In this document: piece by piece, positions 48,801 to 59,215 of the stretch
Layout of the letters: the number at the start of each line of letters is the position of its first letter
Numbering within the stretch: position 1 is the stretch's first letter
Origin: Hetaerina americana
Lineage: Eukaryota > Arthropoda > Insecta > Odonata > Calopterygidae
Direction: 5' to 3'
Assembly (NCBI GenBank): GCA_022747635.1
Contig: JAKTNV010000005.1
Coordinates: forward strand, 38,963,738 to 39,027,737
DNA: 64,000 nucleotides
Program-made: the position numbers and the translations under genes
The notes under the pieces: generated by a model
What the model saw: only the letters and a program-made list of their open reading frames with translations
Database searches by the model: none
What the model was told of the DNA's origin: nothing

Positions 48801-49211
48801 GTACGGGTTCCACGCGATAGTTCGAACGATGCAATTTGTGTGAACTGTAACAAAGCCCATATCTAACCGATAGGTTTCGTTAAATGACCAGAAATTTAAC
48901 GTAAAATTAAGATTTTTTTAAGACCAGAAACGTATTTCTGAAAGGTTTTTACTGTACATCTGTACTCAAATCACTTATTCAATCAATTGTGCTCGATGAG
49001 TATACAAGGCGTCGATGCACTCACAGGACAGAATTAGTCTACTAATTGATGCTGGGCGTTTGCTAGTACTCGTATTAGAAGCTAAGACGGCCTTATTTAC
49101 GATGCGTAGATGTTCACCTTTATTAACTCATACTTCCCTTTGGCTGCTAGCCTGATTGTATTTCAGTGTGCTGGGTAAATAATTTAAAAAAATAGGTATA
49201 ACCACAGCTTT
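48801..49211. other. Unassigned AT-rich DNA
   Basis: Nothing recognised. Confidence 0.5.
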
Positions 49212-49410
49212 CAACCCGAAAGTCGGTTTGATAGATAAGGATGGATCTCTTCTAGTACTAAGGCCAACGACGTGTGAGATTCACACATTAGGGTAGAAGG
49301 ATCCGTTATGTCCCAGGTCTGGTGCCAGGAAGATCTGGCACCCGAAAATCACACACCTTGGGCGAAGCTTATGGTCCCGGAAATCGAACCCGTTCCCTCC
49401 GGTCAGTGGA
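49212..49410 (-). mobile_element. tRNA-derived SINE, family B, copy 2
   Basis: It carries the same landmarks as 26230-26475 in the same orientation: GTGAGATTCACACATTAGGG, AGGAAGATCTGGCACCCGAA, ATCACACACCTTGGGCG and a B box on the minus strand (GGTTCGATTTCC, near 49380-49391). The head beyond the B box is cut short. An internal 8-bp hairpin (GGTGCCAG and CTGGCACC, 49321-49342) is perfect here and degenerate in copy 1. Confidence 0.75.
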
Positions 49411-50039
49411 ATTAAATTAATTATCACATTAGATTAGGCATATTACATGTAATAAAAGGATATAAAAAAAATCCGCTAGTCTTTCAGGTGAAAGAAAAAA
49501 GTTTGCTAAAAATAAATCTTCAAAATCTCAATGTTAACATTGGGTGAATGAAATATTAGGCATTTGTTGCATTTTTACTTTACCCCTTCCGAATTCAGTG
49601 TATTCCCATGAGTGAAGAGTTAGGACTGGTTAAAAAGTTTAAATATTGATCTGTATATGGGTTTAGTTGTTGTGAATTTCGTAATTAACTTCATTTATAA
49701 TGTATTAAAAAGGGACGACTGTGCATAGTTGAGACATATTCAAGCTCATCACCAACATTTTATTTTCAACTTTATTGTAGGTTCTGCTTTTGCATTATTT
49801 AGTCCTCTGATTGCCGCAGTATTTTTCAGGCAAATAATCCATTTCCACAATCCATAATAATCCATTTAAAATGTCTCATCCATATCATTTTGCCTATAAG
49901 ATAATTAGAGTATTAGCTCTAAACAGCGGTCAAATCATGTTGGGCCAGGGTACAATTCCAATGTTATTTTTACCGCTAAATAGCGATGAATTCTGTTAGC
50001 TTATTGATAAAATGGGTGAGAAGTCGCAGCAATTCATTC
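49411..50039. other. Unassigned AT-rich DNA
   Basis: Nothing recognised. Confidence 0.5.
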
Positions 50040-50760
50040 CATTCGGTGAATCGCCTCCACAGTCCCACCAGCTATTAGGCAGAGAATGAGTGAGAGTGAG
50101 AAATTGAAACGTGCGCTAAATAGGCGTTGTAAGGCGAGGAAGATAGAGAGTGAGAGAGGACCGGCAGAGGTTTTATGGCTTGTAAATTTTATTCCCTATG
50201 TCCATCCACTGCCGGACAGTCAGGAAAAAAAAGAGGATGGGGAGTGAAAGGGAAATACACCGTTTGAATTGTTTCCGCAAGCGTGGCGGCTCGATCATTT
50301 TAAATTCCCTTCCTGCGCGAGTGAATGACGCCGTACTAATTGCAAGTCTTCCGCGAGTCGGATCATCGGCTCGTTTGGCCGGATGCGGTGATTTTCATGC
50401 AAGGAAGAGGATGGAAAAACATCCCACCCCCTCATTCTCAACCCCTCATTCCGTAATCAACCCACCCCGTCCGCCTGACGGAAGGGTGGGACGGCCGAAG
50501 ACCGCAATGGTTTTAAAGAGAAGGAAAACCTGCACACGCTGCAACCCTCCCCCATTACTAATGTCCGAATGCATTCCCAGCCCGCGTGTTGGACGTGTTG
50601 CTATGAGGGGCGGAATATCGACCAGCCGTACCTCGCGGTGGTCAACCGAAAGGCACCGGAGGGAGGGGGTTCAAAACCAGTTCCCGCTCTCTACCCATTC
50701 GTGAATTCGTATTGTACCGCAACAACTGTTTCCCGAATTGTCCCTCGAGGTTAATGAAAA
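50040..50760. other. GC-richer patch with a 168-codon open frame (doubtful gene)
   Basis: The frame 50198-50704 on the plus strand encodes an Arg/Pro/Ser-rich product with no recognisable domain; segments such as RKKKRMGSERE and RRKTCTRCNPPP look compositional. A second plus-strand frame overlaps it. The patch is clearly GC-richer than its flanks and lies just upstream of the best LINE. It could be a regulatory region or an exon, but I see no splice-site or homology support. Confidence 0.2.
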
Positions 50761-50924
50761 CGGTAATCAGCGTTGCGGAATCGGATGTACGATGGGTACA
50801 TCGGATTAGAGTATTTCGGATAGAACGATTGAAAATCGGAAAGGTTATGCTTGGGGAGGCGGATCAGCGCGTGTGCCATCATGAATATTTGAAACTTTAG
50901 TTCCTATTTAATTGGTTGAAATAG

Positions 50925-53807
50925 TGGGTTTATTTTCATTACAAATTTGGCGGCAAGGGAAAACCAGCAGCAGCAGGACAGAAGACGCAGGAGAAGAAGA
51001 CCAAATTAGTTAGAATAGGAACGTGGAATGTTAGGACAATGATGAGGACGGGGAAATTGGAGAATGTTAAGCGAGAGATGGAAAGGGGAAATATAGATAT
51101 TTTAGGTCTATGCGAGGTGAGATGGAAAGATAGCGGGGATTACTGGAGTGATAAGTATAGAATAATATACAGCGGTGGGGACGAGAGCCAACGAGGGGTC
51201 GCCATAGTATTAAATGAAGAGGTAGGAAGAAGCGTAGTCAACATAGAGCAGGTAACGGATAGAATACTACTAGTGGAGATAAAAGCAGAACCGACGAACT
51301 TAGTTATTACCCAGGTATACATGCCACCGAGCAACCATAAGGAAGAAGAGGTCGATAGGATATACGATCAGTTAGAGGACATGATTGCATGTGTTCCTGC
51401 AGGGAAACATTTGATAGTGATGGGGGATTGGAATGCGACAGTAGGCGAAGGAAGAGATGGTGATGAGGTGGGGGACTACGGTTTAGGCACGAGGAATGAC
51501 CGCGGGGAGAAAGCAGTTGAGTTCTGCAGGAGACAGGGGTTAGTTATCACCAACACTTGGTTCAGACACCACAAAAGACGCAGGTATACATGGAAAATGC
51601 CAGGTGACTCGGGAAGATATCAGCTAGATTATATCCTGGTTAGACACAGGTTTAGGAACAGTGTGATAAATTCCCACAGCTTCCCGGGAGCGGATGCGGA
51701 CTCAGACCACAATTTAGTTGTTATGAAATGTAGCGTACGTTTTAAAAAGATAAGGCAGGGGCGGCGAGTTAGAAAATGGAATGTAGAAGCATTAAATGGG
51801 TTGAAAAGAAAGGAATACAAACAGGCGGTAGAGAAAATCATGGAGGACGGTAAAGAGCTAAGTACTATTGAAGAAAAATGGGAATGTATCAAAAAAGGGT
51901 TGTCTAAAGCGGCAAAAGACACTATTGGAACCGTTAACGCTAAAAGGACTCGTAAACCATGGATCACGGATGAGATGATTACAAAAATGGATGAGCGGCG
52001 AAAATGGAAGAATATAAATACAGAATTAGGCAAAATGAAGTACAAAGAATTGAACAATAAATTGAGGCGGGCAACAAATAAAGCAAAGGAAGCATGGTGG
52101 AAGACGCAGTGCGAGAATATGGAAAGTCTGCAGAGGAAGGGGGAAATCGGTGCGCTTTACAGCATAGTTAAATCTTTATCGGGAAGTAAGAAAGGGAGAT
52201 CAACGATAGCAGTTAGAGATAAGGCCGGTAAGGTAATAGTTGACGCAGGAAAGATCCAAGACAGATGGAAGGAATATGTAGAAGACCTGTATAGTAAAGA
52301 GCTTAGACCAACAAAGTTAGACATTGAAAAGGAACATGACGTAGAGGAAGACAGCTTAGGTCCAGGCATACTAGACAATGAGATAGAAAGGGCATTAAGG
52401 GAGATGAAACTAAATAAGGCCGTGGGGGTAGATAACATTCCCGTGGAACTTTTGAAATGCTTGGGAAAATGTGGGAGGAAGAGGCTATATGGGCTGATCC
52501 GTAGTATTTATGAGGAGGGAATCTGGCCGGAAGACTTTGTGAGATCAGTTTTAGTTCCTATTCCGAAAAAGGTAAAGGCCACGTCATGTGAGGACTATAG
52601 GACAATTAGTTTGATATCCCACGCAGCTAAGGTTGTTCTCAGGATCATAAACAAAAGGATAGAGAGTAGGGCAAATGATTACTTAGGGGATGATCAGTTT
52701 GGGTTTAGGAAGGGGAGAGGTACGCGTGATGCCATTGCAGTAATGAGATTATTAATCGAGAGGAATATAGAACACAACCAGGAGGTATTTGCCTGTTTCG
52801 TAGATTTCGAAAAAGCGTTTGATAGAGTAAATTGGGAAAAACTAATGAGTATATTGCAGAAAATAGGAATAGATTGGAGGGAAAGGAGGCTAATCCGCAA
52901 CCTGTACATGTCTCAGACTGCTCAGGTGAGGGTGGGAAACGGGGAGTCAGGATGGGCAGTGTTAGGAAGGGGTGTAAGGCAGGGTTGCCCATTATCACCG
53001 TTGCTGTTCAACCTGTACGCAGAAGAAATGATCAAAGAGGCATGGGAAGAACTCGAGGTAGGAATGAAAGTGGGCGGGGAATTCGTAAAATCAGTTAGGT
53101 TTGCTGATGACCAAGCTTTAGTTTGTCAGTCAGCCAAGGGGCTGCAAGCATTGCTTAGTGAATTGGAAATTCAGTGCGACAGGTATGGGATGAGAATCAA
53201 TATTAATAAAACAAAGGTTATGCGATTTTCTAGAAAGAAAAAGGCCAAGCTTAACATTAAAATAGGAGGGCAAAAGCTAGAGCAGGTAGAACAGTTTACG
53301 TATCTCGGTAGTGTTTTGGCCCAACACGGTCAAAGTAGTAGGGACGTAAGGAGAAGAATTGCGCAAGGCAAAGAGGCTTTCACAAGGAGGAGGGAGTTGA
53401 TGACAGGGACTTTGAGTAAGGATGTTAAGAAAAGACTCGTAAAAACTTTGATATGGAGCGTAGCTATGTACGGAGCGGAAACGTGGTCATTGAAGCAGGA
53501 GGATAGACGTAGATTGGAGGCTTTTGAAATGTGGGTGTGGAGAAGAATGGAGAAGGTGAAATGGACAGAGAAGAAAACAAATGAGGAAGTACTTGGTATG
53601 GTGGGCGAAGAGAGGGGTTTGTTGGGAGCAATCCTATGGAGGCAGGAAAAGTGGATGAAGGGGGTGTTGACCGGCAGTGGGATGTTGAAGACTGTGATAG
53701 AGGGTAGAATGTTGGGCAAAAGAGGAAAGGGAAGGAACAGGATAGGGTTGTTGGACGGGATGAAGGGAGGAAGGAAGTACTCAGAGATGAAGAGGGACCT
53801 GATATAG
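50925..53807 (+). CDS. RTE-like LINE polyprotein: AP endonuclease plus reverse transcriptase
   Basis: Its role is to nick target DNA and copy the element RNA into it. The first ATG in frame is at 51039, giving 922 residues, but the conserved endonuclease start RIGTWNVRT lies just upstream in the same frame, so the real protein must start earlier and this copy has lost, or never shows, its start codon. Numbered from 51039, endonuclease motifs are E26, GDWN (129-132), LDY (196-198) and SDH (212-214). Reverse transcriptase motifs are DDQFGFRKGRGTRDA (551-565), FVDFEKAFDR (587-596, first catalytic Asp), GVRQGCPLSPLLFNLY (645-660), FADD (688-691, catalytic) and YLGS (755-758). The C-terminal YGAETW segment starts at 811. 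All catalytic residues are present and no internal stop is seen. Confidence 0.93.
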   Translation, partial: WVYFHYKFGGKGKPAAAGQKTQEKKTKLVRIGTWNVRTMMRTGKLENVKREMERGNIDILGLCEVRWKDSGDYWSDKYRIIYSGGDESQRGVAIVLNEEVGRSVVNIEQVTDRILLVEIKAEPTNLVITQVYMPPSNHKEEEVDRIYDQLEDMIACVPAGKHLIVMGDWNATVGEGRDGDEVGDYGLGTRNDRGEKAVEFCRRQGLVITNTWFRHHKRRRYTWKMPGDSGRYQLDYILVRHRFRNSVINSHSFPGADADSDHNLVVMKCSVRFKKIRQGRRVRKWNVEALNGLKRKEYKQAVEKIMEDGKELSTIEEKWECIKKGLSKAAKDTIGTVNAKRTRKPWITDEMITKMDERRKWKNINTELGKMKYKELNNKLRRATNKAKEAWWKTQCENMESLQRKGEIGALYSIVKSLSGSKKGRSTIAVRDKAGKVIVDAGKIQDRWKEYVEDLYSKELRPTKLDIEKEHDVEEDSLGPGILDNEIERALREMKLNKAVGVDNIPVELLKCLGKCGRKRLYGLIRSIYEEGIWPEDFVRSVLVPIPKKVKATSCEDYRTISLISHAAKVVLRIINKRIESRANDYLGDDQFGFRKGRGTRDAIAVMRLLIERNIEHNQEVFACFVDFEKAFDRVNWEKLMSILQKIGIDWRERRLIRNLYMSQTAQVRVGNGESGWAVLGRGVRQGCPLSPLLFNLYAEEMIKEAWEELEVGMKVGGEFVKSVRFADDQALVCQSAKGLQALLSELEIQCDRYGMRININKTKVMRFSRKKKAKLNIKIGGQKLEQVEQFTYLGSVLAQHGQSSRDVRRRIAQGKEAFTRRRELMTGTLSKDVKKRLVKTLIWSVAMYGAETWSLKQEDRRRLEAFEMWVWRRMEKVKWTEKKTNEEVLGMVGEERGLLGAILWRQEKWMKGVLTGSGMLKTVIEGRMLGKRGKGRNRIGLLDGMKGGRKYSEMKRDLI

Positions 53808-53915
53808 AGTAGGATGATTGATTTTGTGTTTTGTTAGGAGTAATAAAATATTTGTTTGGTAGTTGTGTCAGTCCAAAAACCTACCTTAACCGGTAGATTA
53901 CTTTTTAAAAAAAAA
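50925..53915 (+). mobile_element. RTE-like non-LTR retrotransposon, nearly full length
   Basis: A single long open frame (open from 50925, stop ending at 53807) is followed by a 3' UTR of about 100 bp and a run of A (about 53908-53917). Just before the tail lies a short stem-loop (CTACC and GGTAG) found at the 3' ends of the other copies at 30.6, 30.8 and 62.1 kb. No clear target duplication was found, and the 5' end is uncertain: the frame is already open just after a TAG at 50922-50924. It is probably slightly 5'-truncated, since related elements are usually about 3.2 kb. Confidence 0.93.
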
Positions 53916-53917
53916 AT
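53808..53917 (+). repeat. LINE 3' UTR with terminal stem-loop and poly(A)
   Basis: ATAAAATATTTGTTTGGTAG, then CCTACCTTAACCGGTAGATT, then a short T run and about 10 A. The CTACC/GGTAG stem and the surrounding block are shared with the copies at 30.5, 30.7 and 62.1 kb. A conserved 3' hairpin is a plausible recognition site for the LINE polymerase. Confidence 0.8.
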
Positions 53918-54499
53918 CGTAATCTTATCTCGTTGTATGCGGGTTCGAGTAGGTACGATATTTATGTGGAAATGGATCGTTAATTTTTGTCTATTAATGG
54001 TGCCATTTAAACAACGACGCATCATACGTTTTCTGTTTAAATAGAAATGAGGCCAGCCTCAATTACATTACTAATCAATCCACAATTACCTCGTATTTAC
54101 CACATGAATGTGTGGCAGGGTTTTTTCGGAATAACAATCGTGAATAAGGGCGTCGAGTGGATATACGTGTTCCTGTGTTAATGTAACGATCCCTCTCTTT
54201 GTAATATTATCATGGATTCTACATAGGAAAAGAAGTTGAACTGTCATTTGAATGTATTTGAAAAAATATCCCTCTTATTTTATAGTGATAGCGGTGTTTA
54301 CAATGTTCTCTCACCCAGGACGTTTGAATTATATAGCAAATTTATCTCCAGATTTTGATATTAAAATTGCGCAGTCAACGGAGCTCGAATTCTTTATCGA
54401 TATTTTTCATTGGGTCTTTGAATTTATTATCTCGTAAGCGTTAAAGGTTTTGTTTTACTTTGCTTAAGACTCTTTCTTTAATCCAGGCAATAGTCAGTT
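53918..54499. other. Unassigned AT-rich DNA
   Basis: Around 54098-54116 a CCACATGAATGTGTGGCAGG hairpin resembles the style of some LINE 3' ends, but too little matches to call an element. Nothing else is seen. Confidence 0.4.
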
Positions 54500-54755
54500 A
54501 TAAACCCAAAGGTGGTTTATGCTAGAAATTGACTGGCACAATGCCCTATATTGTTTGAAATTCACTCATTCGGGCTGGCGGGGTGGATTAGAATTGCTTT
54601 CCCTGAGCTATTAGTTGTTTCTCAGGAAAATTTGGCACAAGGAGAATCGCATAGTTTGAATTATTTACAGAATTCTCTAGAGGTATCCTCCGGAATCGAG
54701 CCCGGTCCTTCTCCAGCCAAAAGACCAACACGCCTATCAACTGATCAATGGTTTT
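54500..54755 (-). mobile_element. tRNA-derived SINE, family B, copy 3 (diverged)
   Basis: The minus strand carries a tRNA-like head (GATCAGTTGATAGGCGTG, then B box GGGCTCGATTCCGG) and the family landmarks TTTGAAATTCACTCATTCGGG, here only partly conserved, and GAGAATCGCATAGTTTG. It is more diverged than the copies at 26.3 and 49.3 kb, but its head is fuller than that of copy 2. Confidence 0.65.
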
Positions 54756-56254
54756 TTGCATCGCCAAGGTTTCTCATTAAAATTTAATGAATCAGTCATC
54801 ACTCGCCCGAATTATTAAAATTCTCAAGGATGAGATGAAAGTCGTGCACAAAAACTGTGTCACCATTGATCGCCTTCCGATTCCGCAACTGTGAACTTTT
54901 CTAAAGAGATAGAATAGTGATTGCTGATTTATTCAAAATGCTATTCAAAGTTGAAATTCTATAAATTTTACCTTAGTTTATAAGGTTAACATTCCTATGA
55001 GTAATTCGGAATTCATCCGTACTAATTCTATTTGACTAAGAACTCATTTTCCTGTCAGGTAGAAGTTTAAAAATCACGGCTTCAATCGTTTGCTGCCTTT
55101 AAAGGAATTCGATAATTTCAACGGGAGTTCTGTGTTTTTCTCTCAGATTTTAGTATTTCTTCATCTGTCACCTGCCACGCCATTGACGCTTCTTACATAT
55201 TCGAAAGTGTCAATCAATATCATATTCTCTCTATATATATCACCTGTGGAATGAACTAGACAACCCTTTGTCTTGAAATAGTTTTATTATTACCAGGCGT
55301 CTACCGTTCACGTAAGTGATTTAATGGGACTAGTCGTTGCTTCCGATCCATAAATATATTAACCCATCACATAAATCAAACCATTTTGAATCACCGTGCG
55401 TAGAGTAGTTGTCCAATTTATTAAATTATGTCTCGAAAATAGATCAGAATGTTATGTATCCGGAATTAAATTCAAAGCTACTTATTTTATGATTAGCAAC
55501 CTAAGGTTTTGAACTTTCATTCGTAAAGAGGATATGGTTCATATAAACGGAATTTTAAATACATTATATTGCACTTGGACTCTGAATCGTGCGTTTACAG
55601 AATTGATCAAACCAAAGAAAACGAAATGAAAGAGTTCTCGTAATGATGTACATACATTTGTGATAGTGTGTGCATTTGAAAAATATATTACATTATCAAT
55701 TGCTAAAAGAACTAAAATAAACAATGTTGGGTACTATTTTAACATTTGCATGCAACCGGTTTACTGTTAAGCGGCCTTCGTGCCACAATTAAAACTGAGT
55801 CTTCGTATAACTTAGTCACCATAGTCCTTTCTTTTTTTATCGCACGAAACCGTTGTGATCTTCGTCTCCATCCTCGTTCTACTCTTCCTGCCCCTTAATC
55901 CGGGACCATATTACACAGTTCATCATTTTTTTAATTTTTTAAGCAACATTATGTTTCACTGTGTGTGGATTATGTTCGTTGACCGTTTAATGCCAGAGTT
56001 TAGATCTCCACACCACAAATGTGCTACATTTGCCAATTCTGTGGGCGAATGTGCCTGCAACTCTGCATTCCCCAGTCGTTTTCCTCTTTTCCCCTATCTT
56101 CGTGAGGAAAGCTTTAAGATCACCGCGTTCAGCTAGCAGTTGCGAGATTTTTCTCCGTAATTTTTAGTCCCAAGCTTTTCTTGATTTAAAAATTGGGGAA
56201 TATAACAAAGTTACTTCTTCCTTTTTTCGAATTATTCCACTAATTCTCTCGGTT
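54756..56254. other. Unassigned AT-rich DNA
   Basis: Nothing recognised; a 93-codon frame at 55855-56136 has no motif. Confidence 0.5.
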
Positions 56255-56420
56255 CTTCTCGCTGAAGAGGGCTTAGTGTCTTCTTGACTATGCTGATTCT
56301 ATGGTGTTCTTCCCTTCTTAAATCGGTTCCTAAGTAGCTGGTTGTGTCCGTCCTTTTCAATTCTTTCCTGGCTACTCGTTCCAGGATGATGTGTTTTGAC
56401 GAAGGTTCTAAAGCGATTAT
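56255..56420 (-). pseudogene. LINE reverse transcriptase C-terminal fragment
   Basis: Translation of the minus strand gives EPSSKHIILERVARKELKR, then TTSYLGTDLRREEHHRISIV and VKKTLSPLQ. The YLGTDL block with a following RI/IV segment is the conserved region after the FADD box in AP-endonuclease LINEs. Only about 50 residues survive, and a stop follows soon after. It cannot be assigned to a family in this window. Confidence 0.6.
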
Positions 56421-58739
56421 GTTTAGAGTTATTGGGCTGAGAGTGTTATAGCAGTGTGTTATCGGAGTTGAGAACGCTTCGCTTTTTGTATTTTCCTTGG
56501 GATTCCGCTGTGCAGAGCTTTTCCCCCCAAATTATGCCCCCACATGTAATTATTGGTTCAATTATCCCGTTATCACTGACTTTTTCCATAAATACTGGGG
56601 CAGTACCTCTACAGGGCATGGAAAATCTTTTTCACTTTCACTATGAGGTAACTCGTTCGAATGGAAAAGACTTAATCGCATATCCTGTCTTAGCAATGAT
56701 GTTTATCACAATGTACTGCTGGCACTAACTGGTCGCCGTCCGGAACGTTTAGTGCAATCGCATTGCAATGTCAGCTGACGCATTGTTTGTAGTCCCCTCA
56801 CAGAATTCTCTCGCAATTCCGTCGGATAAGCTGGAGATTGAGTGCAAGGTTTGCACTACGTGTCGGAAGCTTGTTTTATCTGTTATTGTTACTAAGTTAT
56901 ATTGGTTTTGGTAGATAGCAATTGATAAACTGGAATTTGTGAAATTTTGGATAATCCCAATTTATCGGAATTGTGGGTATTCTGGATTTACTGGATTTGC
57001 ATTCTCCCGTAAAACCATTGGAACTTAAAAAGAGTATTCGGAATGTGAACGACCGTTTCGTGCAAATTCCACTTAATTCTTTGAATCTGTTTAGTTTCGA
57101 GTCCCAGCACATGAATGTGACTCATAAATTTATTGGTTGGATAATTTCCTAATATATTTCGTTTCAAAAATTCACCCTGTATAATTGGCGAATGATTTCA
57201 TGTCACTTTCGTAATTAAATCAATGAAACATTATTTCATTGTTTTTAGAATATTGAATGATTGGTATGCACTATCTGCAGGTATTCCTTTGACGAGTTTT
57301 GATGCCTCTATAGACTTCGTGTGGATTTACGTATTCCAGACAGCTCCCACAAGATACACGTAACTTCACAACAAAGATTTCTGGTGTGCTGGTCCGAATG
57401 GAAACTACCACCCAGAAACAGGACTCACGGTAGGACTTGACCGAAAAAACAATCTTGAGAAGGATGAGTAGACCCATAGGTTTCTCAAGGAAAGGCAAAG
57501 GGAGGAAGGAGGATGATGGCCCTCACAGAAGGCCAACTCGTGCATACAGCTTTCAAAGAGAGGAAACTCAAGTTTGTATTTCCAAACGACAGACCCGAAA
57601 GAACCTTAAAAGAAATCATACTAGAAATCTTAAGAGGGATCTGAGAGTAGACTTAATGATACAGGAGTGCTTGTTGAAATTCCGGTCGAAATTGGCTCTA
57701 GTCTGTCTGTTTTTAATCCAAGAAATGAAATTATATTTGTCCATGTTAAAACATGTTAATTTATGCATTGTAGGCAAATATATGATAGAATGTAGTAGTC
57801 GCTATCTCAATGAAATGCAGATACAATTTGATTTTTTTTATCCTTCGCTTTCCATGAAAATATATCCATAATATTTTTATCTTTGGATGGACCATGCATG
57901 TTAAAGAGATTTCTAAGGTGCTAGCTTAGAGGCACGTCAATGGAGACTGACTCGTATTAATTCACGTCCTAACGTGGTCTTGGCTAATCTAAATAAATTC
58001 TGCTCGGAATAAATTCTCTCTGTCAGAGGCAAATTCAATTTCCTCATTTGACCGCGTATATAATATGTATTAGCTTTGAGCTTTGCTGGCCAGGAAGCGG
58101 TCATTGTAGAAATTTTAAAGAAGAGGAGCTAAAAATCATCATAAATATTTGCGTATTTTCAAGTTTCCTTTCTAATATATTTTATAGCCAAAATGAGGCA
58201 CATTTGCATTAAATGTTTAAAGTGAAGCATAAACTATAGATTTTTTAAATTTTTATGTTAAAAATGTACAGCTAAGTGTGAGTTACCTACAACTTTTTAA
58301 AAGATTTAATGCTTTATGCTTCCTATTTTTTTATTACAAATGTTTACTCTCCTATGTACCTCAGTCAGTTTTTAACGGATCGTGTTGAGTTAACTTCTAG
58401 TTTTATAATTTGATACTTCTTAATTTTATTTTATTATTTATTTCATTTGAATTGACAGTTCAAGGCAATAATTTATCAATGTTGTTAAATTATTAAGGCA
58501 ATAGAATTATCTCTTTAAAGAAATTCAATGATATTTGAACAGCTTTTTTGAATTGTGACATTTTAATTCAATTCACCCGCGCAATCTATGAATTTGATCA
58601 TGCGACAGAAATACTATATGACTCTTTCGATTTACTTTACAGAAAGATTAATTGTGCGTTCCAGGTACTTTGCTGAAGCAGACATGAAATTTAAAAACAT
58701 ATTCCTCCTGGAGTAATTGGAATGGATATGTTGCGGATG
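56421..58739. other. Unassigned DNA
   Basis: AT-rich overall. A 144-codon plus-strand frame at 57437-57871 (Lys/Arg-rich first half) has no domain I recognise and no supporting signals. Confidence 0.45.
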
Positions 58740-59215
58740 TAACTCATCCAATCAGACGTCTTTGAGGTTCATCGAACCACAAATGCGGTGCCCAATGAAA
58801 GTTGCCCGTAAATTCGAAATGACGCGGTAATGGCATTCCGGAATCGTCGTGAATGATGGGCAGTGGTCGTATCCGCGAGCTATGGCCCTCATATCAACGC
58901 TTCCCCTCAGGGATACGCACGCCTTTCCCCCCACACATCGCTCCATTCACCCATTACGAGGAGAATCGGAGCATCGGAAGAAAGGATATACGGGGTGGGC
59001 GGGTGTTCCATTGAATCAACTCGCCGCGTGACTTGCGGAACGGTCGGATACGCGCTGCGGCGACGAGTGCTAAAATGAGTGAGAGGCGTCGACAGAAAGG
59101 TTTCCGCGACCTGCGGAAAGAGACCGTAGAAAGAGAACCCTGCATCAAAACCACACCATCCACATCTCATCCCTTTTATTCCTGACCGCCCCGTGCCAAC
59201 GAACGCCATCTCCCT
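58740..59215. other. GC-richer patch, unassigned
   Basis: Moderately GC-rich with CpGs, open on both strands (up to 100 codons on the minus strand, 58907-59209) but without domains. GAGGTTCATCGAACCAC near 58766 is palindromic. Not identified. Confidence 0.35.

Noticed and set aside
51629..52057. 142-codon minus-strand frame
   Set aside because: Antisense shadow of the intact LINE coding frame.
54085..54180. Possible solo LINE 3' end (CCACATGAATGTGTGGCAGG hairpin)
   Set aside because: The resemblance to known LINE ends is short, and no tail repeat or coding sequence adjoins.
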